A stretch of DNA of 64,000 nucleotides from Gammaproteobacteria bacterium (GCA_018828125.1 JAHJWB010000019.1:186001-250000); one strand, 5' to 3'. Numbered from the stretch's first letter, positions 1 to 9,255 are shown. Notes: generated by a model from the letters alone, not told the origin. Numbers and translations are program-made.

Positions 1-1
1 C

Positions 2-232
2 TACCGCCTGCACCTGGGCACTGCGGTGATTCACGTGATGCCAGCCGGTTACCTGTGCATCGTGCCGGCCGACAAGGCTTCGCAGAAATCCGTCGCCCTG
101 CCCTTCGTGGATGACGACCAGCGCACCAGCGAGGTGTTGTCCAAGCTGCTGCTGCTCAGCGCGGACGACAAAATCAAAGACCCGAGCATCCTGGCGCAGA
201 TCGAGGGTCGGCAAGCCCAGGCACAGACCTGA
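2..232 (+). CDS. C-terminal fragment of an unrecognised protein
   Basis: The reading frame is open from the window edge to a TGA at 230-232 and gives about 76 residues. The fragment contains a run of hydrophobic and small residues (IHVMPAGYLCIVPADKA) and ends in a polar Gln/Ala tail. The true start lies outside the window. I recognise no family motif. It points towards the convergent htpX gene, and about 250 bp separate the two stop codons. Confidence 0.5.
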   Translation, partial: YRLHLGTAVIHVMPAGYLCIVPADKASQKSVALPFVDDDQRTSEVLSKLLLLSADDKIKDPSILAQIEGRQAQAQT

Positions 233-483
233 ACGCCAACACAGACCCGAGCGCCGGCGAAGACCCCAGGCGCATACGGCCGGGGGAACGAAACAGTGCG
301 ACCGCAGTTCCTACCGCCTGGGGCTGTACTCAGCCCCAGATAAGCTCTACAAGGTGCGCCAGAGAACTGTCTTTGCAGGTTGCAACTCCGGTCACAACCC
401 GCCATAAAAGAAAACCGCCGCAGGGCACAAGTCCTGCGGCGGCCATGTAAGGGGCAACGTCGGCCCAGTCAGCCCGTCAGCTC
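233..483. other. convergent intergenic region with two hairpins
   Basis: This spacer lies between two converging genes. It holds a perfect 9-bp stem with a TACT loop at 318-339 (CTGGGGCTG / CAGCCCCAG) and the htpX terminator at 415-442. The first hairpin has no T-tract on the plus strand within a few bases, so it is either a poor terminator for the upstream gene or part of an unrecognised small RNA. I see no reading frame with a credible start. Confidence 0.4.
405..442 (-). terminator. intrinsic terminator of htpX
   Basis: A perfect 10-bp GC-rich stem (CCGCCGCAGG / CCTGCGGCGG, 415-424 and 433-442) with an 8-nt loop is followed on the minus strand by TTTTCTTTTAT. It starts about 40 bp past the htpX stop codon. 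Confidence 0.85.
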
Positions 484-1365
484 TTACGACTGCTGTTGAG
501 CGTTCTGCAGCGCAGCAATGCGCTCTTCAATGGGTGGGTGGGTGCTGAACAGCTTGCCAATGCCACCGGCAATGCCCATGGCGGCCATGCTCTTCGGCAG
601 TTCGGCAGGGTGGGCGCCACCCAGGCGGGCCAGTGCATTGATCATGGGCTGGCGACGGCCCATGAGCTGCGCGGCACCCGCGTCGGCGCGAAACTCGCGC
701 TGGCGGCTGAACCAGGCCACGATCATGGCGGCGACAAAGCCGAGCACGATGTCGAGCACGATGGTGGTGACGTAGTAACCAATGCCAGGGCCGGAGCTGT
801 TCTCGTCGTTCTTGCGCAGAAAGCTGTCGACCGCGTAGCCGATGACGCGCGACAGGAACACCACAAAGGTGTTCATAACGCCTTGGATCAGCGTCATGGT
901 GACCATGTCGCCGTTGGCGATATGGGCCACCTCGTGGCCGATGACAGCCTCAACCTCCTCACGCGTCATGCCCTGCAGCAGGCCGGTGGACACCGCGACC
1001 AGCGCGTTGTTCTTGAAAGCCCCCGTGGCAAACGCGTTCGGATCGCCAGGGAAGATGCCGACTTCGGGCATGCCGATGCCCGCCTTGTCGGCAAAGCCGC
1101 GCACGGTGTCCACAATCCAGCGCTCGTCGGCCGAACCCGTGCCGTCGATGATCTGCACCTTGGCGCTCCACTTGGCCATGGGTTTGCTGATCAGCAGCGA
1201 GATGATCGCGCCGCCAAAGCCCATGATCAGCGAGAAGCCGAGCAACGCAGTGAGGTTGAGCCCATTGGCCGTGAGATAGCGGTTGACGCCCAGCAGGCTC
1301 GCCACCACGCCCAACACCAGCACAACGGCAAGGTTGGTCATTACAAATAACAGAATCCGTTTCAT
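484..1365 (-). CDS. htpX: HtpX membrane zinc metalloprotease
   Basis: This is an M48-family inner-membrane protease that degrades misfolded membrane proteins together with FtsH. The 293-residue product begins [15 protein letters not shown], which is the family N-terminus. Two hydrophobic segments precede the zinc site HEVAH (about residues 144-148), which follows EAVIG, and another two membrane segments follow before the [16 protein letters not shown] segment carrying the third zinc ligand. The ATG at 1365 is preferred over a start six codons upstream because GGAG lies five bases before it and the family begins there. The gene is monocistronic, with its own terminator. In other bacteria htpX is induced by envelope stress; no such promoter is evident here. 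Confidence 0.97.
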   Translation of the reverse strand: MKRILLFVMTNLAVVLVLGVVASLLGVNRYLTANGLNLTALLGFSLIMGFGGAIISLLISKPMAKWSAKVQIIDGTGSADERWIVDTVRGFADKAGIGMPEVGIFPGDPNAFATGAFKNNALVAVSTGLLQGMTREEVEAVIGHEVAHIANGDMVTMTLIQGVMNTFVVFLSRVIGYAVDSFLRKNDENSSGPGIGYYVTTIVLDIVLGFVAAMIVAWFSRQREFRADAGAAQLMGRRQPMINALARLGGAHPAELPKSMAAMGIAGGIGKLFSTHPPIEERIAALQNAQQQS

Positions 1366-1504
1366 GAGTTCTCCGTGGGACAAAACAACAAGGTGATTGG
1401 AGGTTCAGATGGGGGCCGGGGGCTGCGCTTCAAGCCACAGCAACTCTGCAAGCCCGCCACCACTTCTGGCCGCGATTTATCGCGCTATGGTAGGTGTAAA
1501 TCTG

Positions 1505-1534
1505 CGCCAGGGCCTTATCACACAGGCCTTGGCG
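1505..1534 (-). terminator. hairpin just past the pyrC-DUF3025 unit
   Basis: An 11-bp stem with one mismatch (CGCCAGGGCCT / AGGCCTTGGCG) and an 8-nt loop begins five bases beyond the DUF3025 stop. There is no clean U-tract on the minus strand, so it may stabilise the 3' end or mark a weak terminator. Confidence 0.4.
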
Positions 1535-1538
1535 GGAA

Positions 1539-2333
1539 TTAGGACGTCGCCACCAACTGCGCGCCACGCGGCACACGGAACACCTCTGGATCGGCATAAA
1601 ACGCCGGGTCTTCGTTGGCAGGCCACCAACCGGGCACGCCCAGTACGGGCAGCGGCACAAACGGCTTGCCAGCCCAACGTTGCGGTTCCATGTCGTGGGC
1701 AAGCCAAACGTCCAGGTCTGCTATTTTATTTATAGCAAAATGCGCTTGATATACGTGCGCAACCATGGGTTTTCGGGGTGAAACCAGCTTTTCAAGCAGC
1801 GCATGCCCCACCACCACCAGACGGGCCAGCTGCCACAGCGGGCGCAGGTCCACAAACAACCGCTGCCAGTCTCGCGCGCGCAACGCCGCCCATAGCTCGG
1901 GGGGCGCGTGTAGTACGGCCCCGTTTTCGTCGAACACCGTCAATGCATCCCGCAACGGTCCGCGCACGGCTTGTACGCCGTCGGCGGCAATGGCCTGCGC
2001 CTGCAACTGATTGAGGCGGCGCTTGGTCTCTGGAAACTGCAGCCAGACGAGGCCGTTGAAAAAATCGTGCAGGTTGTCGCGGGTGGGGACGGTGCGGGTG
2101 TCAAAGATGAACTGCTCGTAGGCGGTGCCTAACAAAAGCGCCGCCTGGGGCACAAAACGCACCGGAGCAGGGCTCATCCCGGGAGAGGCCGCAGCGTTTT
2201 GCAGCGCTTGGTGCACGGCACTGCCGCACAGCACCTGCCTGGCCACCGGCTCCCCCATGCTGCACCACGGTTGCAGCCACGCGGCATCCCACTGAAGGGA
2301 GGCGAGCGAAGAAGGACTTACACCAGTCGCCAC
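1539..2333 (-). CDS. DUF3025 domain protein
   Basis: The product is a protein of about 264 residues of unknown function, matching DUF3025 by the segment with [19 protein letters not shown] and the C-terminal [20 protein letters not shown]. The chosen start is a GTG at 2333 inside the last codons of pyrC, giving translational coupling to pyrC through an overlap of about 16 bp; an internal ATG about 25 codons later is the alternative. The frame stays open upstream inside pyrC, but that part has no family similarity that I can see. The stretch coding for about residues 191-204 ([14 protein letters not shown]) looks like a degenerate copy of the dispersed repeat inserted in frame. Confidence 0.8.
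   Translation of the reverse strand: MATGVSPSSLASLQWDAAWLQPWCSMGEPVARQVLCGSAVHQALQNAAASPGMSPAPVRFVPQAALLLGTAYEQFIFDTRTVPTRDNLHDFFNGLVWLQFPETKRRLNQLQAQAIAADGVQAVRGPLRDALTVFDENGAVLHAPPELWAALRARDWQRLFVDLRPLWQLARLVVVGHALLEKLVSPRKPMVAHVYQAHFAINKIADLDVWLAHDMEPQRWAGKPFVPLPVLGVPGWWPANEDPAFYADPEVFRVPRGAQLVATS
1723..1763. repeat. possible degenerate CTAGCGCTT-family repeat inside DUF3025 gene
   Basis: The stretch has the same order of blocks as other copies: TGCTATT, an AT-rich spacer, TAGC, then GCGCTTGATATAC and GCGC. Similarity is partial, and this is the weakest of the in-gene copies. Confidence 0.35.
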
Positions 2334-3382
2334 GGCAGCGCTTCGCCCGCACGCAACGGTTTCAGGTTGGCTTCGCCAAACGCAAAACTCTCGGGAGGCG
2401 TCCACGATTCGCGGCGCAGCGTGATGGTGCCCGTGTTGCGCGGCAGGTTGTAGAAATCCGGGCCGTGGAAGCTGGCAAAACCTTCAAGCTGGTCGAGCGC
2501 GCCCACGTTGTCGAAGGCCTCGGCATACATCTCGATGGCGGCGTGGGCGGTGTAGCAGCCGGCGCAACCGCTGGCATGTTCTTTGAGGTGAGCGGGGTGC
2601 GGTGCGCTGTCGGTGCCCAGAAAGAACTTGTTGCTGCCGCTGGTGGCGGCCTGCACCAGGGCCACGCGGTGTGTCTCGCGCTTGAGCACGGGCAGGCAGT
2701 AGTAATGCGGACGCACGCCCCCGATGAAGATCGCGTTGCGGTTGTACAGCAGGTGGTGCGCGGTAATGGTGGCTGCGGTGAAGCGGTCGGCCGCCTGCAC
2801 GTAGTCGGCTGCGTCCTTGGTGGTGATGTGTTCAAAGACGATCTTGAGCTCGGGAAAGTCGCGGCGCAGCGGGATCAATTGCTGCTCGATGAACACGGCC
2901 TCGCGGTCGAACAGGTCGATGTCGCTGCTGGTCACTTCGCCGTGCACCAGCAGCAGCATGCCCGCCTTCTGCATGGCTTCGAGGGTTTTGTAGGTCTTGC
3001 GCAGGTCGGTCACGCCCGCATCGCTGTTGGTGGTGGCGCCCGCCGGGTAGAGCTTGGCGGCGACCACACCGGCCGCGCGTGCACGCACGATTTCTTCAGG
3101 CGGAAGGTTGTCGGTGAGGTACAGCGTCATCAGCGGTTCGAACTGCATACCCACGGGTACCGCCGCCAGGATCCGCTCTTTGTACGCCATCGCCTGCTCA
3201 GCCGTGGTCACGGGTGGGCGCAGGTTGGGCATGATGATCGCGCGGCCGAACTGGGCGGCCGTGTGCGGCACCACGGTGTGCAGCGCCTCGCCGTCGCGCA
3301 CGTGCAGGTGCCAGTCGTCGGGGCGGGTAATGGTGAGGCTGAGGGCCTCGGCGGACGGGGGGGTGTGGGATGCGGCTGTCAT
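2318..3382 (-). CDS. pyrC: dihydroorotase, class II
   Basis: PyrC catalyses the reversible cyclisation of carbamoyl aspartate to dihydroorotate, the third step of pyrimidine synthesis. The 354-residue product has the metal-binding HLHVRD (H25, H27), the lysine that becomes carboxylated in [13 protein letters not shown] (K110), the histidines of LLVHGEV and FEHITT, and the catalytic aspartate in GTDSAPH. The length is normal for the class II enzyme. The start MTAASH was chosen by comparison with enterobacterial PyrC; MWPM three codons upstream is possible, while the longer frame runs into a dispersed repeat and is not real. The 3' end overlaps the start of the DUF3025 gene. Confidence 0.97.
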   Translation of the reverse strand: MTAASHTPPSAEALSLTITRPDDWHLHVRDGEALHTVVPHTAAQFGRAIIMPNLRPPVTTAEQAMAYKERILAAVPVGMQFEPLMTLYLTDNLPPEEIVRARAAGVVAAKLYPAGATTNSDAGVTDLRKTYKTLEAMQKAGMLLLVHGEVTSSDIDLFDREAVFIEQQLIPLRRDFPELKIVFEHITTKDAADYVQAADRFTAATITAHHLLYNRNAIFIGGVRPHYYCLPVLKRETHRVALVQAATSGSNKFFLGTDSAPHPAHLKEHASGCAGCYTAHAAIEMYAEAFDNVGALDQLEGFASFHGPDFYNLPRNTGTITLRRESWTPPESFAFGEANLKPLRAGEALPWRLV

Positions 3383-3414
3383 GGGCCACATTGTCCCATC
3401 GGCATGAAGACTAC

Positions 3415-3475
3415 TATTTTGATAGCTGCTAGCGCTTATCAGATAAGCGCTAGAGGCCAAAAACACTCAAAAACC
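3415..3475. repeat. CTAGCGCTT palindromic repeat, copy upstream of pyrC
   Basis: The core is CTAGCGCTTAT (3429-3439), a 3-nt loop, and ATAAGCGCTAG (3443-3453). Flanks match the other copies: GATAGCTG before and AGGCCAAAAACACTCAA after. It sits between the pyrC start and the glt terminator. Confidence 0.9.
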
Positions 3476-3566
3476 CAATCCATCGACGCCATGGCAGACA
3501 TGGTTCATACCCATTCGACCATCCCAAGACTGATGCTGCGCAGGCTCAACGACAGGGAGAACGCGC

Positions 3567-3596
3567 AAAAAAAGAGCGCCCCGCGGGCGCTCTTTT
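3567..3596 (-). terminator. intrinsic terminator of the glt operon
   Basis: The stem GAGCGCCC / GGGCGCTC (3574-3581 and 3585-3592) is extended by A-T pairs and followed on the minus strand by a run of seven or more T. It lies about 40 bp past the gltL stop. Confidence 0.9.
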
Positions 3597-3637
3597 GCTT
3601 GTTTTGCGAGGTGGCGCAACAGCCCACCACACTGGGC

Positions 3638-4375
3638 TCAGTGCGCCAGGATCTTGTTGAGAAAATCCTTGGTGCGGGCCTGGCGATCCTCAGGGTGATT
3701 AAAGAAGTCGTCCTTGGAGCAGTCTTCCAGGATCTTGCCGCCCACGTCCATGAAGATCACGCGGTTGCTCACCTTGCGGGCAAAGCCCATTTCGTGGGTC
3801 ACGCACATCATGGTCATGCCTTCGTTGGCCAGGCCCACCATCACGTCCAGCACTTCGCCGACCATTTCGGGGTCGAGTGCCGACGTGGGCTCGTCGAACA
3901 GCATGACGATGGGGTCCATCGACAAGGCGCGCGCAATGGCTACGCGCTGCTGTTGGCCGCCCGAGAGTTGACCAGGGAACTTGTCCTTGTGCAGAGTCAG
4001 GCCCACGCGCTCCAGCATCTTGAGACCGCGCTTCTTGGCGTCGTCTGCACTGCGGCCCAGCACCTTGATCTGCGCGATGGTCAGGTTCTCCGTCACCGAC
4101 AGGTGTGGGAACAGCTCAAAGTGCTGAAACACCATGCCCACGCGGCTGCGCAGTTTGGGGAGGTCGGTCTTGGGGTCGTGCAGCTTGATGCCGTCCACCG
4201 TGATCTCCCCCTTCTGAAAGGGTTCGAGCGCGTTGATGGTCTTGATCAGCGTGGACTTGCCCGAGCCTGAAGGGCCGCACACCACCACCACTTCACCCTT
4301 TTGGATGGTGGCCGTGCATTCGTTGAGCACCTGCACGGGCCCATACCACTTGGAAACGTTTTTGAGTTCGATCAT
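3638..4375 (-). CDS. gltL: polar amino acid ABC transporter ATPase, GltL/GlnQ type
   Basis: This is the cytoplasmic ATPase that powers import of acidic amino acids by the neighbouring permeases. The 245-residue protein shows Walker [10 protein letters not shown] (34-42), a Q-loop [10 protein letters not shown], signature LSGGQQQR (from 137), Walker [14 protein letters not shown] and the switch histidine in CVTHEMGFA. Length and order are those of the PAAT subfamily. It is the last gene of gltI-gltJ-gltK-gltL and is followed by a strong terminator. The substrate is inferred from operon order and the binding protein, so glutamine or another polar amino acid is not excluded. Confidence 0.93.
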   Translation of the reverse strand: MIELKNVSKWYGPVQVLNECTATIQKGEVVVVCGPSGSGKSTLIKTINALEPFQKGEITVDGIKLHDPKTDLPKLRSRVGMVFQHFELFPHLSVTENLTIAQIKVLGRSADDAKKRGLKMLERVGLTLHKDKFPGQLSGGQQQRVAIARALSMDPIVMLFDEPTSALDPEMVGEVLDVMVGLANEGMTMMCVTHEMGFARKVSNRVIFMDVGGKILEDCSKDDFFNHPEDRQARTKDFLNKILAH

Positions 4376-4408
4376 TTCTTTTTCCTCAATCCAATCTCTT
4401 TTGCCGCT

Positions 4409-5074
4409 TCAGCGAATGATTGCGATCTTCTGGTGCAGGCGCTTGACCATCCAGGACAGCGCATAGCACATCACAAAATACAGCACGGCAGCAGCCAGAT
4501 ACGCCTCAATGGGGCGACCAAAGTTCTTACCCGCCACTTCAAAGCCCTTGAGCATGTCGTAGGCGCCGATGGCGTAGACCAGCGAGGTGTCCTGGAACAG
4601 GATGATGGTCTGCGTGAGCAGCACCGGCAGCATGTTGCGGAACGCCTGGGGCAGCACCACGAGTTTCATGTTCTGGCCGTAGGTCATGCCCAGCGCCTGG
4701 CCCGCATGCACCTGCCCACGCGGAATGGACTGGATACCGGCACGCATGATTTCGCTGAAATACGCCGCTTCAAACGCGATGAAGGTGACGATGGCAGACA
4801 TTTCGGCGCCTATGGGGCGGCCGATGATGGCAGGCACCAGCAGGAAGAACCACAAGATCACCATCACCAGCGGAATGCTGCGCATGCCGTTGACATAGAT
4901 GGTGGCGGGCACTTCAAGCCACTTCTTGCCCGACAGGCGCATGAGCGCCAGCACGGTGCCAAAGATCACGCCACCGATAGTGGCAATCAACGTGAGCAAC
5001 AGGCTGAAATACAGCCCCTTGAGCACGAAGTTGGAGATCAGGTCCCAGTTGTAAAAGGAGAAATCGATATTCAT
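4409..5074 (-). CDS. gltK: amino acid ABC transporter permease, GltK type
   Basis: The 221-residue inner-membrane subunit has about five hydrophobic segments and the EAA coupling loop (GIQSIPRGQVHAGQALGM) that contacts the ATPase. It begins MNIDFSFYNWD, directly after the gltJ stop (one base between them), so the two permeases are translated together and probably form the heterodimeric channel. About 33 bp separate it from gltL. Confidence 0.93.
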   Translation of the reverse strand: MNIDFSFYNWDLISNFVLKGLYFSLLLTLIATIGGVIFGTVLALMRLSGKKWLEVPATIYVNGMRSIPLVMVILWFFLLVPAIIGRPIGAEMSAIVTFIAFEAAYFSEIMRAGIQSIPRGQVHAGQALGMTYGQNMKLVVLPQAFRNMLPVLLTQTIILFQDTSLVYAIGAYDMLKGFEVAGKNFGRPIEAYLAAAVLYFVMCYALSWMVKRLHQKIAIIR

Positions 5075-5075
5075 A

Positions 5076-5834
5076 TCAATGTCCTCCGCCCGCTGCGCCC
5101 GTCACGACCATCCCAGGGATGCGCGCACGTTTTTCAATGAACGCCATGATGCGATTGATGGCAAACGCCGAGATGACATACAGCGCGGTGACGGCCAGAT
5201 AGACCTCAATGCCGCGCGAGGTTTCTTCCTGCGCCTGCATGGCAAACATCGTGAGTTCGGCCACCGACACGGCAAATGCCACGGACGAGTTCTTGAAGAT
5301 GTTCATCGTCTCACTGGTCAGCGGCGGAATGATGATGCGAAACGCCATGGGCAACAGGACATAGCGGTAGGTCTGGAACGTCGTGAAGCCCACGGCCATG
5401 CCGGCATAACGCTGCCCACGCGGCAACGCCTGAATGCCCGAGCGCACCTGCTCAGCGATACGCGCCGAGGTGAAAAAGCCCAGCGCCAGCACCACGAGCG
5501 CAAAACCCGGCACCCCGCGCAGAACTGGGAACAGGCTGGGCAGCACGTGGTACCACAAGAAAATCTGCACCAGTAGCGGAATATTGCGAAACAGCTCGAC
5601 CCAGGCATTGCCCAGGCGCACGATCATCGGCCGGTCCTGCAAAGTGCGCAGCGTGCCAATGAGAGAACCCAATACAAGCGCCAGCACAAGGGCCAGCAGC
5701 GAAACGGACACCGTCCAGCCCCAGGCCGACAGCATCCAGTCCAGGTAGGTGATATCGCCGCCTTTGCCAAAGCAGCTTTGCACGACTTCCCTGTCCATGG
5801 TGTCCTGGCAGAACACCTGCCAATCCCAGCTCAT
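5076..5834 (-). CDS. gltJ: amino acid ABC transporter permease, GltJ type
   Basis: This 252-residue permease subunit is longer than GltK because of an N-terminal periplasmic stretch with two cysteines (FCQDTMDREVVQSCFG). That stretch precedes the first membrane segment and is typical of GltJ. The EAA loop is GIQALPRGQRYAGMAVGF. It follows gltI across a gap of about 110 bp that contains a terminator-like hairpin, so permease expression should be lower than binding-protein expression. Confidence 0.93.
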   Translation of the reverse strand: MSWDWQVFCQDTMDREVVQSCFGKGGDITYLDWMLSAWGWTVSVSLLALVLALVLGSLIGTLRTLQDRPMIVRLGNAWVELFRNIPLLVQIFLWYHVLPSLFPVLRGVPGFALVVLALGFFTSARIAEQVRSGIQALPRGQRYAGMAVGFTTFQTYRYVLLPMAFRIIIPPLTSETMNIFKNSSVAFAVSVAELTMFAMQAQEETSRGIEVYLAVTALYVISAFAINRIMAFIEKRARIPGMVVTGAAGGGH

Positions 5835-5891
5835 AGGAGCACCCCTTTAATTTTTGATATTGCGTTGGGCGCAACCCTTTGCCTACCCAAC

Positions 5892-5928
5892 AAAAATGCC
5901 CCTTCAAACCGTTTGGGCCGAAGGGGCA
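5892..5928 (-). terminator. attenuating terminator between gltI and gltJ
   Basis: The perfect 9-bp stem TGCCCCTTC / GAAGGGGCA (5897-5905 and 5920-5928) is followed on the minus strand by TTTTTGTT. It lies 15 bp past the gltI stop, inside the operon. Such partial terminators are common behind abundant binding-protein genes. Confidence 0.85.
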
Positions 5929-5943
5929 CAGGCGCTCAGAACA

Positions 5944-6843
5944 TTACTTCTTTGCGTAGTCTTCCATGGGCTTGTCGTTTGGCGATGCCCAAGCAGCCTT
6001 GGTGGCTTCAGACATGGGCAGGCCGATCTTGGTGTTGGTCGGTGGCACGGGTTGCATGAACCACTTGTCATACAGCTTGGCCAGCGAACCGTCCGCGATC
6101 TGGCGCTTGATGCTGTCGTCCACAGCCTTCTTGAAGGCAGGGTCGTCCTTGCGCAGCATGCAGGCGATAGGTTCCACCGACAGCACTTCGCCCACGATCT
6201 TGTAATCGGCAGGGTTCTTGGACTTGGAAATGTTGGCTGCCAGGATGGAGCCGTCCATCACGAACGCATCCGCACGGCCCGTTTCCAGCATCAGGAAGCT
6301 GTCAGCGTGGTCCTTGCCGAAGACTTCCTTGAAGTCAACGCCGCCAGCGCGCTCGTGCTTGCGCAGGGTTTGCACCGACGTGGTGCCGGTGGTAGTGGCG
6401 ATGGTCTTGCCGTTCAGGTCCTTGATCGAGGTGATGCCCGAGTTGGCCTTCACCACGGTGCGGACTTCTTCCACGTAGGTGGTGACGGCAAATGCCACGT
6501 CCTTCTGGCGGGTGGCGTTGTTGGTGGTGGAGCCACACTCCAGATCCACGGTGCCATTGGTCACCAGAGGAATGCGGTTTTGCGATGTGACGGGCTGGTA
6601 CTTCACATCCAGCTTGGGCAGGCCCAGTTGCTTTTGGATGTCGGCCAGAACGATTTCACCCATTTCGGTGTGAAAACCCACAAACTTGCCGTTGCCCAGC
6701 GTGTAGGAAAGGCCGGAGGACTCACGCACACCCAGCGTCACGCTGCCCGAGGCCTTGATCTTGGCCAGGGTGTCGGTGGCTTGAGCGAAAGCGCTGCCTG
6801 CAGCCAGGGCGGTTACAGCAACCGCGAGCAAATGCTTCTTCAT
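5944..6843 (-). CDS. gltI: glutamate/aspartate ABC transporter periplasmic binding protein
   Basis: The 299-residue SBP_bac_3 protein captures acidic amino acids in the periplasm. It has a signal peptide (MKKHLLAVAVTALAAGSAFA, cleavage before Q), followed by the binding fold with SGSVTLGVRESSGLSYTLG, VDLECGSTTNNATRQ and GTTSVQTLRKH, motifs shared with GltI. The start is the ATG at 6843, which has AAGGAG eight bases upstream; longer frames have no signal peptide. It heads the glt operon. The promoter is presumably in the 120 bp upstream, but I cannot fix it. Confidence 0.93.
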   Translation of the reverse strand: MKKHLLAVAVTALAAGSAFAQATDTLAKIKASGSVTLGVRESSGLSYTLGNGKFVGFHTEMGEIVLADIQKQLGLPKLDVKYQPVTSQNRIPLVTNGTVDLECGSTTNNATRQKDVAFAVTTYVEEVRTVVKANSGITSIKDLNGKTIATTTGTTSVQTLRKHERAGGVDFKEVFGKDHADSFLMLETGRADAFVMDGSILAANISKSKNPADYKIVGEVLSVEPIACMLRKDDPAFKKAVDDSIKRQIADGSLAKLYDKWFMQPVPPTNTKIGLPMSEATKAAWASPNDKPMEDYAKK

Positions 6844-6964
6844 AGGTATCTCCTTGTGTGTAAACAAACGAAAAATGAGGGGAGTTATTTTAGAGATCCA
6901 CCCATGCCGAACGGGCCGGCTGGCCGAACACTCCAAAAAAGGGGACCGCAACCAGGATTGTTAG

Positions 6965-7858
6965 TCAGAACGGAACCTGATCGGTAGGGTATTTCCAGAA
7001 GTCGCGCAACAGATAGCTGACCGGCAGGTTCAGCACCGTGTTGGTCGGTGGAATGGGTTTGTTAAACCACTTGTCGTAAATAGCGTAAATATCGCGACTG
7101 GTAATCAGGCGGCGCATTTCGTCATCGATCAGCTTCTTGAAGTCGGGGTCGTTCTTGGGCAGCATGATCGCCAGGGGCTCGGTGGTCATGAATCGCCCCA
7201 CCACCTTGAGCGCCTTCGGATTGGGCCGACCTGCCGCCAGGCCATAGAGCAGGACGTCGTCCATCACAAACGCGTCCGCTTCGCCCTTTTCCACCATTTC
7301 GACCGCCTTGGCGTGGTCGGGGGCTTCCAGGATGGTGATGCCCATCAGCCGCTCGCGGTTTGCCTGCTCAGCGGCCTTCAGGGGAGTCGTGCCCTTGGTG
7401 GACACCAGCTTTTTGCCGTTGAGGTCCTCAACCCTGTCGATGGGGCTGGCTGATTTGACCAGCAGGCGTGCGCCGGTAATGAAGTGGGGGATGGTGAACG
7501 CCACCTTCTGGCGGCGCTCGGCGTTGTTGGTGGTGGAGCCACACTCCATGTCCGCCTTGCCTTGCTCGATCATGGTGATGCGGTTGGCGGACGTCACGGC
7601 CATGAACTCAATGCCCATGTCTTTCTTACCGGTCTTCTTGCGCACCACCTCTGCCAACTGCAGGCAAAGGTCCAACGCATAACCCACGGGCTTGCCAGAT
7701 GCGGAATCAATGTACGAAAAGGGCACCGACGACTCACGGTGCGCGATGACCAGCTTGCCACCGGCGCTGATGCGTTCCAACACACCCTGGGCCGACGCCG
7801 CGCAGGTGCAGCACAGAGCCACCAGGCCCCAGGCAAATCCCCAATGCTGAACTTTCAT
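6965..7858 (-). CDS. second amino acid binding protein, paralogue of GltI
   Basis: The 297-residue protein has a signal peptide (MKVQHWGFAWGLVALCC..ASAQ) and the same SBP_bac_3 signatures as the adjacent gltI (ADMECGSTTNNAERRQ, GTTPLKAAEQ). It has no permease genes of its own, so it probably feeds the GltJKL permease with a related substrate or is a diverging duplicate. The shared STTNN and PIPPTNT motifs support tandem duplication. The start at 7858 is chosen for the signal peptide, although its ribosome-binding site is weak. Confidence 0.88.
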   Translation of the reverse strand: MKVQHWGFAWGLVALCCTCAASAQGVLERISAGGKLVIAHRESSVPFSYIDSASGKPVGYALDLCLQLAEVVRKKTGKKDMGIEFMAVTSANRITMIEQGKADMECGSTTNNAERRQKVAFTIPHFITGARLLVKSASPIDRVEDLNGKKLVSTKGTTPLKAAEQANRERLMGITILEAPDHAKAVEMVEKGEADAFVMDDVLLYGLAAGRPNPKALKVVGRFMTTEPLAIMLPKNDPDFKKLIDDEMRRLITSRDIYAIYDKWFNKPIPPTNTVLNLPVSYLLRDFWKYPTDQVPF

Positions 7859-8037
7859 GCGGTCTTTCGGTGAATGAATGGATCGGATTTGCAATCTTCG
7901 TGCCACCGTGGGGCCTGCCTAGGCACACGCTGCGTCAACCAACCCGTCGATGGCGCAGACTGTACGTGTCGTTACCGTGAAATTCCAATGCCGTTTGGGC
8001 GCGCAACTATGCAAAGTGTTCATATCCGTATTTACCC

Positions 8038-8970
8038 TTAGCATGACCCCGCCTGCGTTTGCAGGTAGGTCCACAGTGCCTGGGCCGTGCCCTTGGGCGC
8101 TTCCTTGCCGGTCGGTTTCTCGCGGTAAGCGCGCACGTCCATCGTCATTTGCAGGGCGTCCACATCCGACGGCGCCGCGCTGACCAGGCGACGCGAGCGC
8201 AGCTCCTTCTTCACGGCGCTGTGCGGCAGAAAGGCCACGCCGTGCCCCTCCAGCGCCATGGCCTTGAGGCCTTCGGCCATGTCGGTTTCGTAGACGCGCT
8301 CCAGATGGATGGGGGTGCCCGCTTCTTTGAGGATGAGTTCGGTCACCCGCCCCAGGTACGCACCCGGCGCATAGCCCAGGTACGGCAGCGGCTGGCCTGT
8401 CCGGCCAGGCAGTCGGTGCAAGGGCTGGCCATCGGCGTCGGCCTTGCTGTAGGGAGAGAGCACTTCCTGGCCCAGGCTCACCATTTCATACCGATCCGCA
8501 TCGAGCTGGAAGGGTTGTGAAGGGTGGTGGTACGCAATCAACAGGTCGCAGCCACCTTCAACCAAACGCATCACCGCGTCGTGCACATTCAGTGCGATGA
8601 GGCGGCTTTTGAAGGGCCCAAACTTGTCGTGCAGACTGGACACCCAGGCCGGGAAAAATGTGAACGCCAGGGTGTGCGGCACCGCAAACTCGATCATGTC
8701 CTTGCCGGCGCTGGTGTGCGCTCGCAACATGGCCCGTGTGTTTTGCAGCGCCTGCAACACCTCCAGCGCCTGGTCGTACAGCGTTTTGCCCGCGGGCGTG
8801 AGGCGTGTGGGGTACGAGCTGCGGTCCACCAGATCGGTGCCCGCCCACGCCTCCAACGCTTGAATGCGCCGCGAAAAGGCGGGTTGCGTCACATGTCGCA
8901 GCTGGGCCGAGCGGCTGAAGCTGCGCGTTTCTGCAAGACTGACGAAATCTTCGAGCCACTTGGTTTCCAT
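8038..8970 (-). CDS. LysR-family regulator, HypT/YjiE-like
   Basis: The 310-residue LysR-type regulator has an N-terminal winged helix-turn-helix (METKWLEDFVSLAETRSFS, QPAFSRRIQALE) and a C-terminal effector domain. The opening ETKWLxDFxxL and QPAFSRRIxALE match the group of the E. coli hypochlorite regulator HypT. The role here is probably different, because the gene is divergent from a TRAP transporter operon about 285 bp away, the usual layout for a regulator of its neighbour. The start at 8970 excludes a long upstream frame that runs through the divergent promoter and antisense to dctQ. Confidence 0.9.
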   Translation of the reverse strand: METKWLEDFVSLAETRSFSRSAQLRHVTQPAFSRRIQALEAWAGTDLVDRSSYPTRLTPAGKTLYDQALEVLQALQNTRAMLRAHTSAGKDMIEFAVPHTLAFTFFPAWVSSLHDKFGPFKSRLIALNVHDAVMRLVEGGCDLLIAYHHPSQPFQLDADRYEMVSLGQEVLSPYSKADADGQPLHRLPGRTGQPLPYLGYAPGAYLGRVTELILKEAGTPIHLERVYETDMAEGLKAMALEGHGVAFLPHSAVKKELRSRRLVSAAPSDVDALQMTMDVRAYREKPTGKEAPKGTAQALWTYLQTQAGSC

Positions 8971-9255
8971 CGGCGCATTATCCGTGCCGCTCGTAAAGTC
9001 CGCTGGTGCGAGCTTGCTGCAGAGCGGGGGGCGCCAAAAGCGGCTCAGGCCCATCTGCGCGCACGCATGCATGCGTGTAGATGCAGAAGCAGAGCAACGC
9101 ACCAATGATGTGCACACATACGAGCAGGCCGCATAATGCACGGCGCTGCGAACACCCTTGGCGCAGCGCGTCCCCGCCCTTGGTGCACAACACCGCCGGG
9201 CAGAGCGACAACGCATCCGCTGCTGTGTTTGATCTCCTGACCGCTCGACGACTCC
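8971..9255. promoter_or_regulatory. divergent lysR / TRAP control region with 16-bp palindrome
   Basis: This 285-bp region separates the divergent regulator and transporter genes. It contains a perfect 16-bp palindrome, CACGCATGCATGCGTG, at 9062-9077, about 95 bp upstream of the lysR start. That is the most obvious candidate operator. Composition is slightly less GC-rich than the genes. No clear -35/-10 pair could be fixed. Confidence 0.45.

Noticed and set aside
318..339. Hairpin CTGGGGCTG-TACT-CAGCCCCAG as a small RNA gene
   Set aside because: No match to a known RNA that I can recall (tRNA, 6S, SRP RNA, tmRNA) and no promoter or T-tract; kept only as a structure.
2465..4270. 601-codon open frame on the plus strand
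   Set aside because: It is antisense to pyrC and gltL, spans their intergenic region and has a His/Val/Gly-rich shadow composition.
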